Assembly (NCBI GenBank): GCA_950106755.1
Contig: OX467090.1
Coordinates: 7,626,001-7,690,000, forward strand
Direction of reading: 5' to 3'
Origin: Climacium dendroides
Taxonomy: Eukaryota; Streptophyta; Bryopsida; Hypnales; Climaciaceae
DNA length: 64,000 nt
Shown here piece by piece: positions 33,197 to 46,726 of this stretch. Numbering within the stretch: the stretch's first letter is position 1; every line of letters starts with the position of its first letter. The translations under genes and the position numbers were made by a program. The notes beneath the pieces were generated by a model that worked only from the letters and a program-made list of their open reading frames with translations, was not told the origin of the DNA and did not search any database.

Positions 33197-33787
33197 ATTA
33201 ATGGTAGCATTTGTGATATTATAGAGGGGCTTATGATTTTAGTAGTATGATTGAAAAATGTTAATCCCAATGTTATAATAAACAATTTACATCCTATTAT
33301 TTTATTTTTTTCCAAAAATATTGAAAATTGAATTAAATAAAGGACCTCAAAGTTGATTTTAGAATAGAAATTCCATAATTGCTTGCCAACTAAAAGTCTT
33401 CATAACTTTCATCTCATTAATCAAAATGGAATGATTCAAAACTTTCTACATATTTATAAATCTAGAAAACCAAATTCAACTTTTTTTCTTGAAAAAGGTG
33501 ATTTTTTATTTGCTTGCATTGCTCAACCAAGGAAAAAAACTACAAACTATACAATTTAACTTTTTTAATCATGTAGTCAAAAGTTATGAAAATTGTTGGG
33601 CCTTAAGGAAAAACCTTGTCCACATAAATAAAAATTCCATTTGTAGTGAGCTACTCAAAATTGCTATGTTGCTAAAAAAACATAGCTTGGTTCTTTATGG
33701 GTTAAACCAACTTCCTAAAGTTAGTCTCTATAACACATTGATAATTATTTATGATTAGTATTTCTTAGTTCACATTAGATACATCTT

Positions 33788-33791
<4 letters not shown>

Positions 33792-33841
<50 letters not shown>
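33792..33841. repeat. (AT)n microsatellite
   Basis: About 50 bases of uninterrupted alternating A and T. Confidence 0.97.
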
Positions 33842-33846
<5 letters not shown>

Positions 33847-35676
33847 TACAAATTAAAAAAAATCTTTTATGTAAATTGACCTTCTATTTTCTAGAACTAT
33901 GGTATAAAACCATCAACTACATAATGTTTCATCTTTGCAACATACCATCAATGTATTTTATAACTTATTAAATACTAACTTAATCTAAATGCACCTGATT
34001 GCAATTCCTACTAGTATATATCTACTAAAAAAACCTACATTCATTCTCAAGATAAACTAATCATTAAACTTTCTAAAACAAATTGAAAAAATAGGTTGGA
34101 ATAGGCTAATATCAAGGTTCTATATTTCTACACCTTTTGGAACAAAAGAAACTTAAAAAACATTTGAACACTCATAATCATCACACTACAAAATACAACA
34201 CATACATATTTTTGCACTAGAAAGAGACACTAAAACCTCAATATTGATTGCATGACATACACAAACAAGACACAACATCCCATGAAGATGTAGTATCAAC
34301 TTTGGCTACACTAGGATACAATACTTTGAAAATCATGTGTTATTGATTATACACATTGTACGTAATTAGAATGAAACAAATTATGAAAACCAATGAGACT
34401 TGTGTCACTTTTTTGTATACCTTGAGACAATACTTTAAAAATCCATAACTTATTAAATATTGTTTAATTTTTTAGAAACTCAAAGTTTTCTTAAAAGAAA
34501 AATGTAAAATTAGGTAGGATTGGATTTTTGGCATGATTTTTTAGATAGAAAATTTAATCAATTTTTTGGGAATATATTTCATATTTTGATATGTATACAA
34601 TTGCAAAATTTGTGCCACCAAAACTAAAATTAGTCAAGTTTCGTCAATACAAAACAATCACAGAAACTCGAAATGAATTTTTAAATTTTTTTAAATTCAT
34701 GGAATATATATATATATATATTATTTTTTTATTTTTTTATTTTTTATTTGGAAATCTTTGAATCATTACATTTGGATAAGTGACACGAAAGCTATAAAAC
34801 ATTTTGTTTTGTAGGCATTTAGAGCATCTTTGTGAATAAATAACATATTGACTTTGTTATTCAATTCAATTCTTTGAAGTTTTCAAGAAGTCCTTGAGAT
34901 TTGTTTTTTTTGTCAATATAATCTCACCATTGGGATTTGCAAACTTTTATTCCATTTTAGAACTATTAACAATATAGTTTTTTTTGCATCTTTAACCTAT
35001 ATTTGCTTAACTATTTCTTAAAGGATGAAAATAACATTTTTTTTATTAATTTTTTTTTCAAAATTTTTAATTCAATTTTCAATATAAAATTTTAAAAATC
35101 ACTTGTATAAAAAATTGAAATTCAAAAGATTGAAAGTCTTATTGTCTTGTGTTGGTAGTACAATGAAAGAAAAAAATCATCTTTACTTCAAATGCTAATA
35201 TCATCCAAACTATAAGGGCAAACTTTACAAAAAATATACCAAGTCTTCTAATACAAGTTTAGGATAAGATCCTATGATTCAATAAGAATTTTTTCTTTGT
35301 TTTTTTGACTCAGTGCTATAGAAATGGTAATTTTTAGTGATTTTTGACCAAAATAAATGACCTTCCACTATAAAAGAAAAATGGATATATTATGATTGCA
35401 TAAATATGATTAGGGATAATTAGCAATTACTCACAGTCCTATTTTTGAAAGCCAACACCTTGGGGAGAAATATGACTACAAAATATGATTGCTAGTCACT
35501 TTCGGGCCTTATACTTCATGGGTGTATTCTATATGTCTACTGGAAACACAAAAATATTTCATTGGAACAGTAGGGAACGTATTTGGAGAATGTTGAGTCA
35601 TATTGCTAGTCATATTTTCATTGTGATGACATTTTTTCTTTTGGGGCAGTCCAAAAAAATATGAACAAACCGTTGA

Positions 35677-35872
35677 TTAGGATTTTGAAATTCTAACCAC
35701 CTCTTTTTTAAGATTTTAAAACCTAGTTACCACTTTTTTAGGATTTTGAAACCATAGCTAGCATTTATTTAGGATTTGGAAATTTAGTTACCATTTTTAG
35801 GGTTTTGAAACCATAGCTAGCATTTATTTAGGATTTGAAAACCTAGTTACCATTTTTTAGGGTTTTGAAACT
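35677..35872 (+). repeat. Degenerate tandem repeat, unit about 31-33 bp in pairs
   Basis: Alternating units carry TTAGGATTTTGAAACCATAG, then CTAGCATTTATTTAGGATTT, then AACCTAGTTACCATTTTT. The longest near-identical period is about 63 bases, between copies near 35743 and 35806. Confidence 0.75.
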
Positions 35873-36258
35873 TATTCTTGCCACTTCGTTGAGCTTTTCT
35901 TCCTTGTCTATTGTTGCCTCTTAGCTCTTCTTGATGCTTCTTTTTTTTTCCTTTTTTTTTAGTTGTTCCCTTTTATTGCATCTTAACTCTTGTTTCTTAT
36001 TACTTTTTAGTTCATGCTTCTTGTTTCTTCTTGTTGCATATTAACTCTTGTTTCTTATTGTTTCTTGTTGCTTCTTTATTGTTGCTTCTTATTTATTGAT
36101 GTATCTTAACTCGTGCTTCTTGTTGACTCTTCATACTTGCTACTTTTTTCTTCTTGTTTTCTCCATCACCATTATTATTCTTCCTACCCTAAACTTGTGC
36201 TACATATTTTGTATTGTCATAACTCATAAGCCTTTAGAGGTTGAGCTTTGTTGTTCAT

Positions 36259-37434
36259 TGTAAATAGGTTTTTATTTCTTTAAACTATTAAAATAAATCC
36301 CTATAAAAATGAATATGAACTATGGAAAGTAAACTATTTCAATAGGTTGTGCTATTTACTCCCTAAAAGCATCAATTGCATGATTTTGACATAAACATTC
36401 AATTCCATCACATCAATAGGCTAAGTTTTGAATATACTTATCCCAGTTCTATTAGCTGATATTCTTTAGCTTTATTCCAATTGCTTCTTCTCCAACGCTT
36501 TAATCATTATCTTTTATTTAACTCCAATTGATATTCCATTCTTTTCTATATCATCTGATTGGTTTGCTCCTTATAAATAAAACCTCACCACCTTGATTCT
36601 CTCCAATCATAATTTTATCAATTTACTAGACCAATGTTTCCCAACTATAATTTTATAAATCTCTAACCGACTGATTTATATTAATTTTTCATTTACAATT
36701 TTTAAACCCTATACAACAAATTTCTCACAATTGATACTATCTACATTCTAATGCCATTCACATATCATTTACATTCCTCAACATCCAATCGACTTCAACT
36801 AATTTCTTCTAATTTCACACAATCTTCACAATTTCACTCCAGTTGATTTTTACTGATTTAATTTTATTCACGCTCTAATTGCACAATTCATTCTCCTCCA
36901 ATTCCTCCAATTGATCATACAAACTTATCACACACCTAGCATACAACATTTACTCATTAAATTATCTCCAATTGGCACACAATCCATTCTATTGATTTTA
37001 TAGCTCACACTCACATATAAATTTCAATCCACTAGACAATTGGCACTTATATAATTCATATACATTCAGCATCTCAATCATACACATCACACAAAACTCA
37101 CAACTGCAAACAAACTCATCTATTCATCAACAAGCAAATTACGAAAACAATTGTTTTACTTCTGTTGCTAGAAGGAGTTCTTGGCTTCCTGCTTCACCAA
37201 GAACAACTAAACTAAACAATTGTAAAATCACCAACCTATACACCTATTGTAACCACCAAACAACATACTACCAATTGGAAGTTGAATCCTTCTATATTAC
37301 AATTTGGTTAAATTCCAATCTCAATTGGCAACTACCAATAGTAAGTCTTTAAACTACACTACCAATTGGTAAAAGTTACTAATAAACCTACAAATTACCA
37401 ATTTATCAAAAAGAAAATTTCAATGTAGACTACA
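36259..37434 (-). repeat. 3' LTR of the retrotransposon (left copy)
   Basis: 1176 bp. It differs from the other LTR by scattered substitutions and by lacking about 74 bp present at roughly 52590-52665 in the right copy. It is dense in CAATTG words. Confidence 0.92.
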
Positions 37435-37448
37435 TGGCCCCCACCTCA
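37435..37448 (-). promoter_or_regulatory. Polypurine tract
   Basis: On the minus strand GATGAGGTGGGGGCCA directly precedes the left LTR. A purine tract abutting the LTR fixes this as the 3' LTR and the element as minus-oriented. Confidence 0.7.
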
Positions 37449-39770
37449 TCGTTTGCGTCCCCGCAAACATCAATTCCTTTAAATGTATCTTAATTGACAT
37501 CGTTACTTCTTCCTTCACCGATTTTGTAGATTTGGAGGAAACCCCATATGGAACCAATTGTAGTTCATAGCTTGTACCCATTGCAATGGCATCATGTAGT
37601 CTAGGCGTATTGCTCCCTTCTAAAACTCTGCTTGATTGGCTTTCTTGCATTTCAATGATAACGTTCTTCAATTGCCATACTCCTGTTTGAAAGTAACATC
37701 CCGATCCCGATTGAGAAACATGTCCATGGCTCCCCTCCAATTGGCCTTCTTATCCCCAATGAAATTATGATGTGCCCCTTGTAGAAATTGCATCATAAAC
37801 ATCAATTCCAATAGGCGCATCTTTTTAAAACAATTGTATTTTAATCGGGCATATAGTTCATTATCTTGTAGCATTTGACCACCCAATTGAGGATCAATGA
37901 TAATCTTGAAAATTTGACACCAATTGGGTATTGCTTTGCAAAATATGACCACTCGGAAACACACAAGATCCCTATGGCTTTTGTGTTCACGCCAAAACTG
38001 AAGATAAGAATCCACACACTCCCACTAATTGGTCCAACTCCCAGGAATAACTGGCCAATTGTACCACACAGTATCTAATTGGGCATCTATACACCACTTG
38101 TATCAGCTCTCAGATAAACACCAATTGGAATTCTTGTGCACTTTTTTGGGCACCTCACCAATATCCAATCGGAGATTAGCGTCATCAGCAATTGAAGCCT
38201 CAATTGGTTTAATTAGTGCCGCTTGCTCATGGTTGTAGTCCTTCCTAATCCAAAGCAAAACTTCCCATAACAATACATCCGATTGGTCACTAATTGTAAA
38301 AAATAAGTTCTTCCATTTACCAAAAAATTGGTCATCTGTTGCATTGATATTTGTCCCAAAACTTCAAGTATCAAGATTTAACGGCATTCCTACTACAACC
38401 TCTGGTGACACTACCCAATTGTATTTATTCTTGAAAATAGCTTGGGTATCCAACTCAAACGGCAACAATTGAAAAAATGTCCTAGCTTTTACTATATGCT
38501 CCAACTAAATCTTTGAATTCCAAAAGGTATAAAAGTACTCACTTGGATGAACATTCAAAAATCGTGTATGCACCAATTGATCTTGATTATCCTTCACCAT
38601 CTTGATTATCCTTCAACCATCCCTCAGATTGATATTCATCTAAAAACTTTTATAAGACTGTCTTCCATTTTACAATTAGACACTGCTTCCAATGAATTGC
38701 CAACTTTACCGCTGTTTTTTTTTTCCAATTGGCACACTTAGGTTGATGCACATTGAAACTCCAATCGATGTCGACAGATGTACTTTTACCTCCTCCAATT
38801 GGTAATAGTAACGAAGTAGTCAAACTCCCATATCATCAATTAACCAATAGGCTTCAACATAGTCCTCTAATTGAAGATCACAATGTACAATAATCTTTAC
38901 CAATAGGTCTTCTTGTTTAAAATTCTTGGCCCTTTTCCAAACATTTTGAAATTCAGTCATCAATAGACACTGGTTTAATGAAAGTTTTGTAGTCATGAAA
39001 AATACTTGCTAATTGTAAGTGTAAGCCTGCTCCAAATTTTGCGCAGGTAGAACAAAAGTTGATAAAGCCAATAGGTTGTCAACATTGATTGTCCCTCCTT
39101 GAATCTCCAATTGGTCTCCTAGCTGCTCTTTTGATGCTACACTATCCTTGCCTTTTCGATTGGTCATTTGCCGTGTAAGTAACTCATGCTCTTGCTGCAA
39201 CAATTGTAACCGATTAATGAGTTCTTCAATCTTTTGCATTTGACTCGCCATCTCCAATTGCAATTGGACATGCTTGGTGTTGAATTTTGCATAAGCCTCC
39301 TTCTATGCCACTTCTTCAATTTTGCACTTTGTCAATTGGTCCTTGAGATTCACTAATTACTATTGCAGCTCTTCTGTCCCACTAGTCTTCAATTATTCTA
39401 CTTGAATCTACAACAATTGATAATGATTTTGGAGAGCTTCATACCGCTCCTTCAAATGCTTGAAGTCGTTAAAAATCATTGGATGCTCCGCTAGCTTCCC
39501 CAATTGACTTGCCTCTTATGCCAATCTTTGATAAAATTTTGCTCCCTGCTTTAACATTGGTGCTCGTGCATTTGCCAATTGAGTACCTGTCTTCTCCATC
39601 TCTAACTTCATTGTAGCCTCAATTGGTATAACCGCATCAAAAATCTTTGTCAAGTAATAACCCCCACAAAAAGTCTTCTCTGAATCAATTGGGTTCAGCT
39701 TCACTTCTTCCACCAATTGATGCAGTTGTCTTGAAACAATTTTGTCCAATTGATTTTATTCCCATACTGA
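37437..39770 (-). pseudogene. Extra region downstream of pol, right part (unknown coiled-coil protein, decayed)
   Basis: Between the nested element and the 3' LTR the minus strand keeps protein-like but broken frames: 39516-39749 (a segment with FCGGYYLTKIFDAVIPIEATMKL cut at its ends), 39009-39263 (a Leu/Gln/Glu-rich coiled coil, IEELINRLQLLQQEHELLTRQ), 37668-38015 and 37420-37740. Together with 44500-45250 they suggest one long ORF between pol and the LTR. No known domain is recognised. Some plant Ty3/gypsy lineages do carry additional ORFs there, so a structural or envelope-position protein is possible. Confidence 0.45.
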
Positions 39771-39814
39771 AACGTTTTCGTAAAGATTGTGGTCTGTTTA
39801 GAAAAGTACAGAAC

Positions 39815-41113
39815 TTTTGTCTCATTCTCAATAAACAGTATAGTGGATCTGCTACATGTGCATAGTCTGAAATCCAGATACAATAGAAAATGCATGCTCC
39901 CAAAATCCTTCATACCTCCTTTGTGTTTTCACACTCTTTCATCTTCTGAATAGCATCCACCTTCTCTGTAGATGGCTTCCGACTATATGATCCGCACACA
40001 TGACCTACAACCAAAACCTCCTTCACTCCAATCATCGACTTAACCCTTGATAAAATCAAGTGGACCTCCTCCAACCTCGACAAAATCTTATCACAGTCTT
40101 CAATATGCTCAGCAACAAACTTTTGGTACCCATTTGAATCCAATGCTTCATCTTTATACACCCCTTAATAGGTACATCATCCAAAAACGGCATAGTCTTC
40201 TCAAGAATGAAGTCCTTTAATACCTTGTTCATCGCATTCATCATGTGTGCAACAGAATTCGTTGCTTTCTAAGGTAATGTACACATCCTCAATAATCCCA
40301 ATGGCGTCTTCAATGTAGTCAAGTCTTTGTTCTGCATAGCCAATTGGAATTGATCATATCCTCAATAAAGATCTCCCATTGAATAGATCGCCTTTCCAGC
40401 AAATGTCTCTACAAATTCATCCACAATTGGACTAGAACCCATATTTCGAATCGTTACTTTGATCACCGGTTGTAAATCTTGAATAAACCTCAACTTTTCA
40501 CTCTTCTTCATAATTGTAAACCACCGATTGGAGTATGGTGCCATAGATGGCTTCAATATGCCCATCATGATCTTCTCATTGAATAATTCCACCAACTATG
40601 GCAAATGTGCCCTTGGTACTGAAATTGGTCGCAAATTCCATAGTACATGTGGAACAACAAAGATAACCATAGGTGCTACAACTCCCGGATCAATGCATCC
40701 AATTTCATGTGTCTCAAATGCAAATGCTCTCCTATGGCATATTAACATCTCCTTAAAACTTTTTACTTCAACCTTTGTCAAAAAGTCTTCATCTCCAACC
40801 TTAGTCCACTCAATGCCATGTCTGTAAACTCATGTCCAATCTTCTTTGGATCTCTCAAATTTAGTTGCATAGTGGCTCTCTCAACTTTCTCCTCACAATC
40901 TAACGGTAATGGAACTGTTACCGGTTTAACTTTCTTTGCAACAATCTTGTACTTTGTATCAACTTGCACCTCATACATACCAATATAACTTTCCATCTCA
41001 TCATAAAGTTCTCTCAAATGCACATTTACTATCTTATCCTCACCCTCAAACTCCATTTCTAATAACATCTTCAACTCACCCACCATATCACTTAAACCTG
41101 ATTCTTCAAACAT
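39815..41113 (-). pseudogene. Reverse transcriptase of the nested element, fragmented
   Basis: Broken minus-strand frames together cover the RT: IDPGVVAPMVIFVVPHVLWN and RPISVPRAHLP (40596-40781), then GILKPSMAPYSNRWF, KLRFIQDLQPV and AIYSMGDLY (40362-40595), then TMPFLDD (about 40190), where the catalytic Asp pair is still visible, then thumb and start of RNase H (39815-40160). Stops and frameshifts separate the segments. Confidence 0.7.
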
Positions 41114-41502
41114 CCCTCAAGTTCTCCTACCTTCTTCACTCTCGATATCTTTGATATACTACCTTTCTTCTCTCTTCAACCTTTTTATGCTTTTGTATAT
41201 AATAGACCCATCCCGAGATAATTCAATCAAACCCATAGTTCATTCTTTCATCTCTCTTTGCAGGGACCCCTCACCCCTAATACCATTGCTGCCCCGCCTA
41301 ACAATGGCATCTAATGAAAATCCCTCACATGAGCAAAACTATCACCAAACTCCCTACTCACCCTTGGTAAAAGATAAGCCCTCAAACTCTCACGATTTCT
41401 CTCATGATTTGCACAAACTGTCAAGAACTGCACAGCTTGCTTCCCATCTCAAGATTTAATCCTCGCATATGTTGAACCATTGTCCATAACCTTTGTCTCC
41501 AT

Positions 41503-41784
41503 TCATGTAGCTGTAATATAAGGATGTCCTAGAATGATTGTATAAGAAGAATTAGTCTGCACAAAAAAAATTTGCTCATCTCTAACATCTCCAATCTTCA
41601 CAATGACATTCGAACATGCTCCATACAAGTCTCCACGTGTGTTTTTGGTTGCCCTAATAAGCCAACCATGGTCTATATTAATAGGCCACTTGCTTTGCTC
41701 GTACAACTCCTTAGACATCAGATTGATTTCCAAACCGTGGTCCACCAAAGCAACATGTTCTTCCAAATCTCCGAGCTTAACCAA
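41503..41784 (-). pseudogene. Aspartic protease region of the nested element
   Basis: ALVDHGLEINLMSKELYEQ aligns with the retropepsin active-site region (usually ALVDSGSEINLMS); Asp is followed by His-Gly rather than Ser-Gly, so the D-S/T-G triad is damaged. TIILGHPYITAT follows, as expected of the family. Confidence 0.65.
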
Positions 41785-42534
41785 TATCTCTGTTGTAGCC
41801 CTTGCCTAATGACTTTGAGAATAGTAACTTGAAGCCTGACTCTCTCCACCCTCTGGAATAAACCCCATTCATGCAACACCTTCATAGATATAGTCTTCAA
41901 CACTTTCATCTTTGCCAACCTTCACTCATCTTTCGTTGTAGCCTCACCCAAATTGTGTCGTTTTTGCTTGATGATGTCCATGATAACTTCATGAAATTCT
42001 CGTTTTGCAATTCCAAGGACTTCACTCAAGGTAAACTCCACCTTACCATTCAATATGCACTTCTCCAGTACCTTCTTCAAATTCTTTGCTGCTTCAATAT
42101 CAGATTGTAGCTTGTAAGATGGAGCCTTGCCCTTGCCCTTCATTGCAATCTCTGGTCCTGACTTTGCTTATTGCACTTTCTCACTTTTGGTAATTCTTTC
42201 AATAGACCTTCAACAACATCATCTCTTTTTCACTTCTCTTCCACCAATGCCTCATGTTGATTTCTTACAATGTATGTATGAATAGATAAGCTATCCACCG
42301 GATCATCCCAACCAATAGCTTGGCAAATAGAATTTCCGGCTAATATCAATTTCTCATCAAGAAGTCCTCTACCCTCAACAAGCTCCATGGCTCTCATCCA
42401 CACAACATCAAATCGGTTTGGTGCATCAATGTTTACACCAGCACAATCACGAATAAGCCCAAGCCCAATCCCAAATGTACTTCGCCCTACCTTCTCATTT
42501 GTTTGTTCTTTTGTTAAACCCTCTACCAACTCCT

Positions 42535-43397
42535 TCATACCACCTTTGCCTGTTTGCCAAAGTTTTTTTCCACCAATAACCCTGTCTCTCGTGAATGAAT
42601 ACAGCCTTCTTTGAAAAACACAACATTGTTTCGTAAAGCCTCAGTGAAATGCGAACAATCCCTCCATGAATACTCAAAATTGTCACACCACATACAACAA
42701 AGAGGCAACCGTCCTCCCGCCTGCCCAATTTTTGGCTTTAATGTTGGATCACCCAGAACTGTACCATTTTCTTCAAGCTTTGCAAACTTCAACTTCAAAT
42801 CCCGCATCCCCTTTATTAATTCATCCATGTCCGAGTCTTCTATCTTTGTAGGAACATGAGAAAGCTTGGAGTAGCAAGACGGATGGCCATACAAATGTGC
42901 CCCAATTGGTACCACAATTTTTGTATCATTGACTATAGACTTGTCTCTCTGTCGCTGCCTCTTTGTAAGCAAAGACATTTCCCCCTCAACATTCTTCCAG
43001 TCAGACTTCAACCACATTCTTCATTTTGATCTTCCAAAAGTGGATCAAGCTTCTCTTGTAACCACGGATCCGTTGCCTATATGAACAACTTTGTTTTCTC
43101 TACCTCCAATGTTGCTCTTTCTGTCTCTGTCAGTTGTACAAATTGACACTCAAATTCCCGAAGTAGCTTGTTTGTTGACGAACCTTTACTTGGCCATGCA
43201 ATCCATTCCAAGAAGGGTTTTTTTGTCACCCTCTCCAAATCCTCCATGAAATACTCTTCCCTCAGTGCTTGGGCAAAATCTCCCCAGCTTCCTCCATCAT
43301 TGTCCTGCAACTCCCTCACTCGTCTACAAATCTCTGGAATAATGGCCAATTGGAAACTTGCAACCATCTCTTCTTCAGTAACCCTATTTAGCTCCAT
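42535..43397 (-). pseudogene. Gag and zinc-knuckle region of the nested element
   Basis: Gag-like helices lie at 43077-43397 (SWGDFAQALREEYF, followed by KPFLEWIAW). In 42535-43017 a CMWCDNFEYSWRDC segment keeps the C-x2-C-x4-x-x4-C spacing of a nucleocapsid knuckle but has Tyr where His belongs. The two frames are separated by stops. Confidence 0.6.
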
Positions 43398-44499
43398 CTC
43401 TCGAGCATAGAACTAGATGTACTTTGAAACATTACATCCGTCAAACTGATCCATCCGATTCACAATAGAGTGCAGTGCCTTAGTTGAATGAGCCTCCTTC
43501 TGCTTCACATCTTGCTATTGGCGCAAAAGCAAGTTCATTGCCTCAAACATCTGCAACGTACCATCGTTTGGCACACCACCGTCTTTGCCAAATCGACCAT
43601 CCCATGGCCCTCCCTCATCACCTTTGCCCTCACGTTCCATCACACCTCTCAAAACCTACACAAACTCCGGATGTTTCACGTCGGGTTCACCAAAAATGTC
43701 GTAAAGATTGCGATCTATCCAGAAAAGTACAAAACTTATGGTTGTAGTAATGTCTGTGAAAATAAAATAAAATAAATCTAACAATCCAGAAACTATTTTT
43801 GCATCCAAACCCACTACAGAAGACTACATAAACTAGGCCAAAAGAATTCTTGATAAATCTACAAAAGCTTTCTGCCCTTAGGCTGAATTCATGAAAAATC
43901 ACTACAAACTGATTTAAATTATAGTAGAACTTGAAACCCTTCCAAGTTTGCCTATTGTACCCTCTCAGCTCTTAGCAACCTTCCAAATGAAACTCAAAAG
44001 AATCCAACATAAATCCTTTGCAACACACAACAAAGTATAAAAAATCTTCAATTCGAATGATCACCTAAAGGTTTTTATGTATTAAACTCATCATGTACCA
44101 AGCGTCCTAAACACAAGTGAAACCCCAGGAAACAAGATGAACAAAGAGGAAGCAACCAAGCCTTCAAGTAGGGGTCCCAAAAGTCCAAACCCTAGCTGCC
44201 AAGCTAACCTTAGCCGCCAAGCCACCGCTTCAAACCTAACTTCATAATAACTTAAAGCCTTAACTTAACTACATAAAGCCTTTCAAACCTAAAGCTTCAA
44301 CTTTTTATAATTAAAGGAAAATGTTAATTTTAAACACTAGACGGCCCACATCACGACAACACTACCATTGTCACCACCACTACGTCATATTCTACCATCT
44401 CAGCATTCAAATCCAAGAAAAGCTAGCGCTGAACATACTCCACCATTTCTCTCCACTCCTTTGTCAATTGACTTTTATGTATCCTATTTGAGTCTTCCA

Positions 44500-45250
44500 C
44501 CTTTGGTGTCAATTATATTGGTGTTGAAAAACACCCACCAATTAATAATCTTCCTCCCTCAGACTCATACAAGTAATTCCGTGATTAAGTGAAGACAATG
44601 CTTTGCTCACCTCCTCCATTGTCAATTCTAATTGTTTACCTCGTACCATGCCAACACGAGTTGCCAATTGATACTTCTCTACAAATTCAGCCACATTCTG
44701 ATTTTACACTTCCGTAGGTACCAAACTTGTAGAAAAAATCCCAACAATCCCGCCTCTCTCAGATTCTTTACAATTTACTTCCGGCAATGAAACTCCAATT
44801 GTGCACTTACAACTAGCCAGGGTACCGATCGGATGAAACTTGCACTCCCCCCACAACCTCGGACTCAGACACTTCACCCTCAATCTTGGATTTCTTTATC
44901 AATTGTAAAAAGTCTGTAAGAGACCGATCCACTTCTAGCTTCACTTGTTTCATAAAAATTACTTCATCATCACTCTCCTCTACAACCTCCACCTCCTTCA
45001 ACATTGCAACAATCTGTTCTTCACGGATGCTCCTAACTTCCTATATTTGCAACACAACTTTATCCAATTTGTATGCAAACTCACCTAGCTTCTACATTCA
45101 CAATCGGTAACCTACAATGTTCTAATTGGTATCACCAATGTGCAAACTTTGCAATTGATTCTCTCCCAAATTTTTGAAATGATAAAATATGCGCCCTGTC
45201 TTGTCTCTGTTGTGCTGTCTTTCTCCAACCCTACCAATTAGTTTCAGCTG
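44500..45250 (-). pseudogene. Extra region downstream of pol, left part
   Basis: A minus frame at 44813-45004 is rich in Glu/Val/Lys (EVEVVEESDDEV) and the surroundings share the CAATTG richness of the outer element. It probably belonged to the same downstream ORF as 37437-39770 before the nested element split it. No domain is known. Confidence 0.35.
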
Positions 45251-46276
45251 TATTAGTCATCTCTTTCCCAATTGATAATTCTTCCTAATTTTCCATCAAT
45301 TGCAATTGGTAATTATCACCCCATCCACACATTATAAGCATAACTTAATCTTGTATTTGCAATTGGTCAAAAAAATGTTTGCATTATTATTTTTATTATT
45401 CTTTTTTTAATTTTATTTTAAAGAATGATATTATCTATCTATCTATAATTTTTTTGTTTTTATCTCTTTCTTTCTCTCTCTATTTCTTAAAATTTAATTT
45501 ATAAGTCTCCAATTGAAAAATACATCTCTCAACATTTCTATATTCACTTCTATTTTCAAATTTATACCTCACAATTGGTCTCTCAATTATATTATTAAAT
45601 TCAATAATCTAAATTCCCACTCTTTGTCTCTGATTTATTACTTTTAAAATCAATCTTATTATTAATAATTATATTACGGATTATTATCATGTTTTCTTAT
45701 TTTATCCTATTGGCTATATAATTATTAACACTCCCTATACCATTAATTCTAATTCTACACTTACATTATGCCCCTATATTAAACATTTCTCTTTTTCCAC
45801 ATTAATGATCTTATTTCCTAATTATTAATTTAACAAAATAACTTATCCCTCTTATAATACTATCACTTATTATTATTTGTGTTATGTGTTATTATTTATA
45901 TTATATTATATTTATTTTATATTTTATATTTTATTATATATATATAATTCTCACCACTCCCTATCTTAATCTCTAACCTTTCTACTCTTTATTTATTTTC
46001 TTTCCTTATTTCTTATTAATATTTATATTCTAAAATTACTATATTTCTACATTAAACTACTAATTATTGTTGAATTATTAATATAACTTTGAATATTATT
46101 ATTATTTATCATATTTTTTTTTCTATTTTTCTTTTTCTTTCGTCTTCTACTCTTCTTCCTATTTTTTTTCTTATTTATTATCTTTTCTTATTATCATGTT
46201 TTATTTCTATCTATTTCTTTCTTTTTAAATTAAATTTTTTTTGTAACTTATATCCTTCTCAAATAAACCATTTAAA
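45250..46276. other. AT-rich, pyrimidine-rich stretch inside the LTR element
   Basis: About 1 kb dominated by T, A and C with TATT and CTTT runs, no CAATTG saturation after about 45600 and no coding frame. It may be an insertion in the outer element or its untranslated spacer. Confidence 0.4.
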
Positions 46277-46726
46277 TTATACCTTCCCCACTCCATCATT
46301 GAAGCCAACCCAAGCTGAATTATAATAAAGTCTTAACCGATAGTCATTAATGTCAGTAGGAAGGAGTTTTCCTTCAAAATCTTGCAATTGAGCCGAACCA
46401 TTAGGATTCATATCTTTAATTATATAAGGTTCTAACCAATGGATTTGAAATTTCCCAGAAAACTTAATGAATCTACTATCATAAGGCAACACTAAATTCA
46501 TTTCTTTAAAAAGTTTAGGGTGTAGTTTACTATTATAAAAAGATTTGTGTTTTTGTTGAGCAACATAAGTATTATAGACAGCCTCTCTTCTATTTTCATT
46601 TAAACGTTCCAATTGATAAAGCTTGGCCTTTAGGCTAGAAATATCACCTAACCTATTGGCAATAGCTATTCTCAAAGAAGGTATTTCAAATTCAATTGAA
46701 AAGATAGCTTCTTGCCCATAGACCAA
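46277..46726 (-). pseudogene. Integrase C-terminal region of the outer element
   Basis: VYGQEAIFSIEFEIPSLRIA, then RLNENRREA, then QQKHKSFYNSKL and YDSRFIKFSGKF...WLEPYIIKDMN follow the standard Ty3/gypsy integrase tail through its GPF/GPY-like end. The frame is open here, but the catalytic core upstream is broken. Confidence 0.8.

Larger units (their letters stand above)
33197..36258. other. AT-rich intergenic DNA with simple repeats
   Basis: No gene is visible. It contains the (AT)n tract at 33792-33841, the tandem TTAGG/TTTTGAAA repeats at 35677-35872 and a CTTCTTGTT-rich tract at about 35930-36130. The frames at 33489-33758 and 36048-36263 have no domain. Confidence 0.55.
39775..44300 (-). 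mobile_element. Second, decayed Ty3/gypsy element nested in the first
   Basis: A different gag-pol set reads on the minus strand: gag 43077-43397, nucleocapsid 42535-43017, protease 41503-41784, RT 40362-41113 and 39910-40244. A TTTTTGGTGAACCCGACGTG-type junction at 43677-43696 resembles the sequence just after a 5' LTR in plant gypsy elements. About 42 bases before it (43697-43738) reappear at about 39775-39815, joined directly to RT/RNase H coding sequence, so the rest of pol and most of the 3' LTR have been deleted. The upper boundary near 44300 is approximate. Confidence 0.6.

Noticed and set aside
36048..36263. Hydrophobic 71-codon frame before the LTR
   Set aside because: It derives from a CTTCTTGTT-rich low-complexity tract and runs into the LTR.
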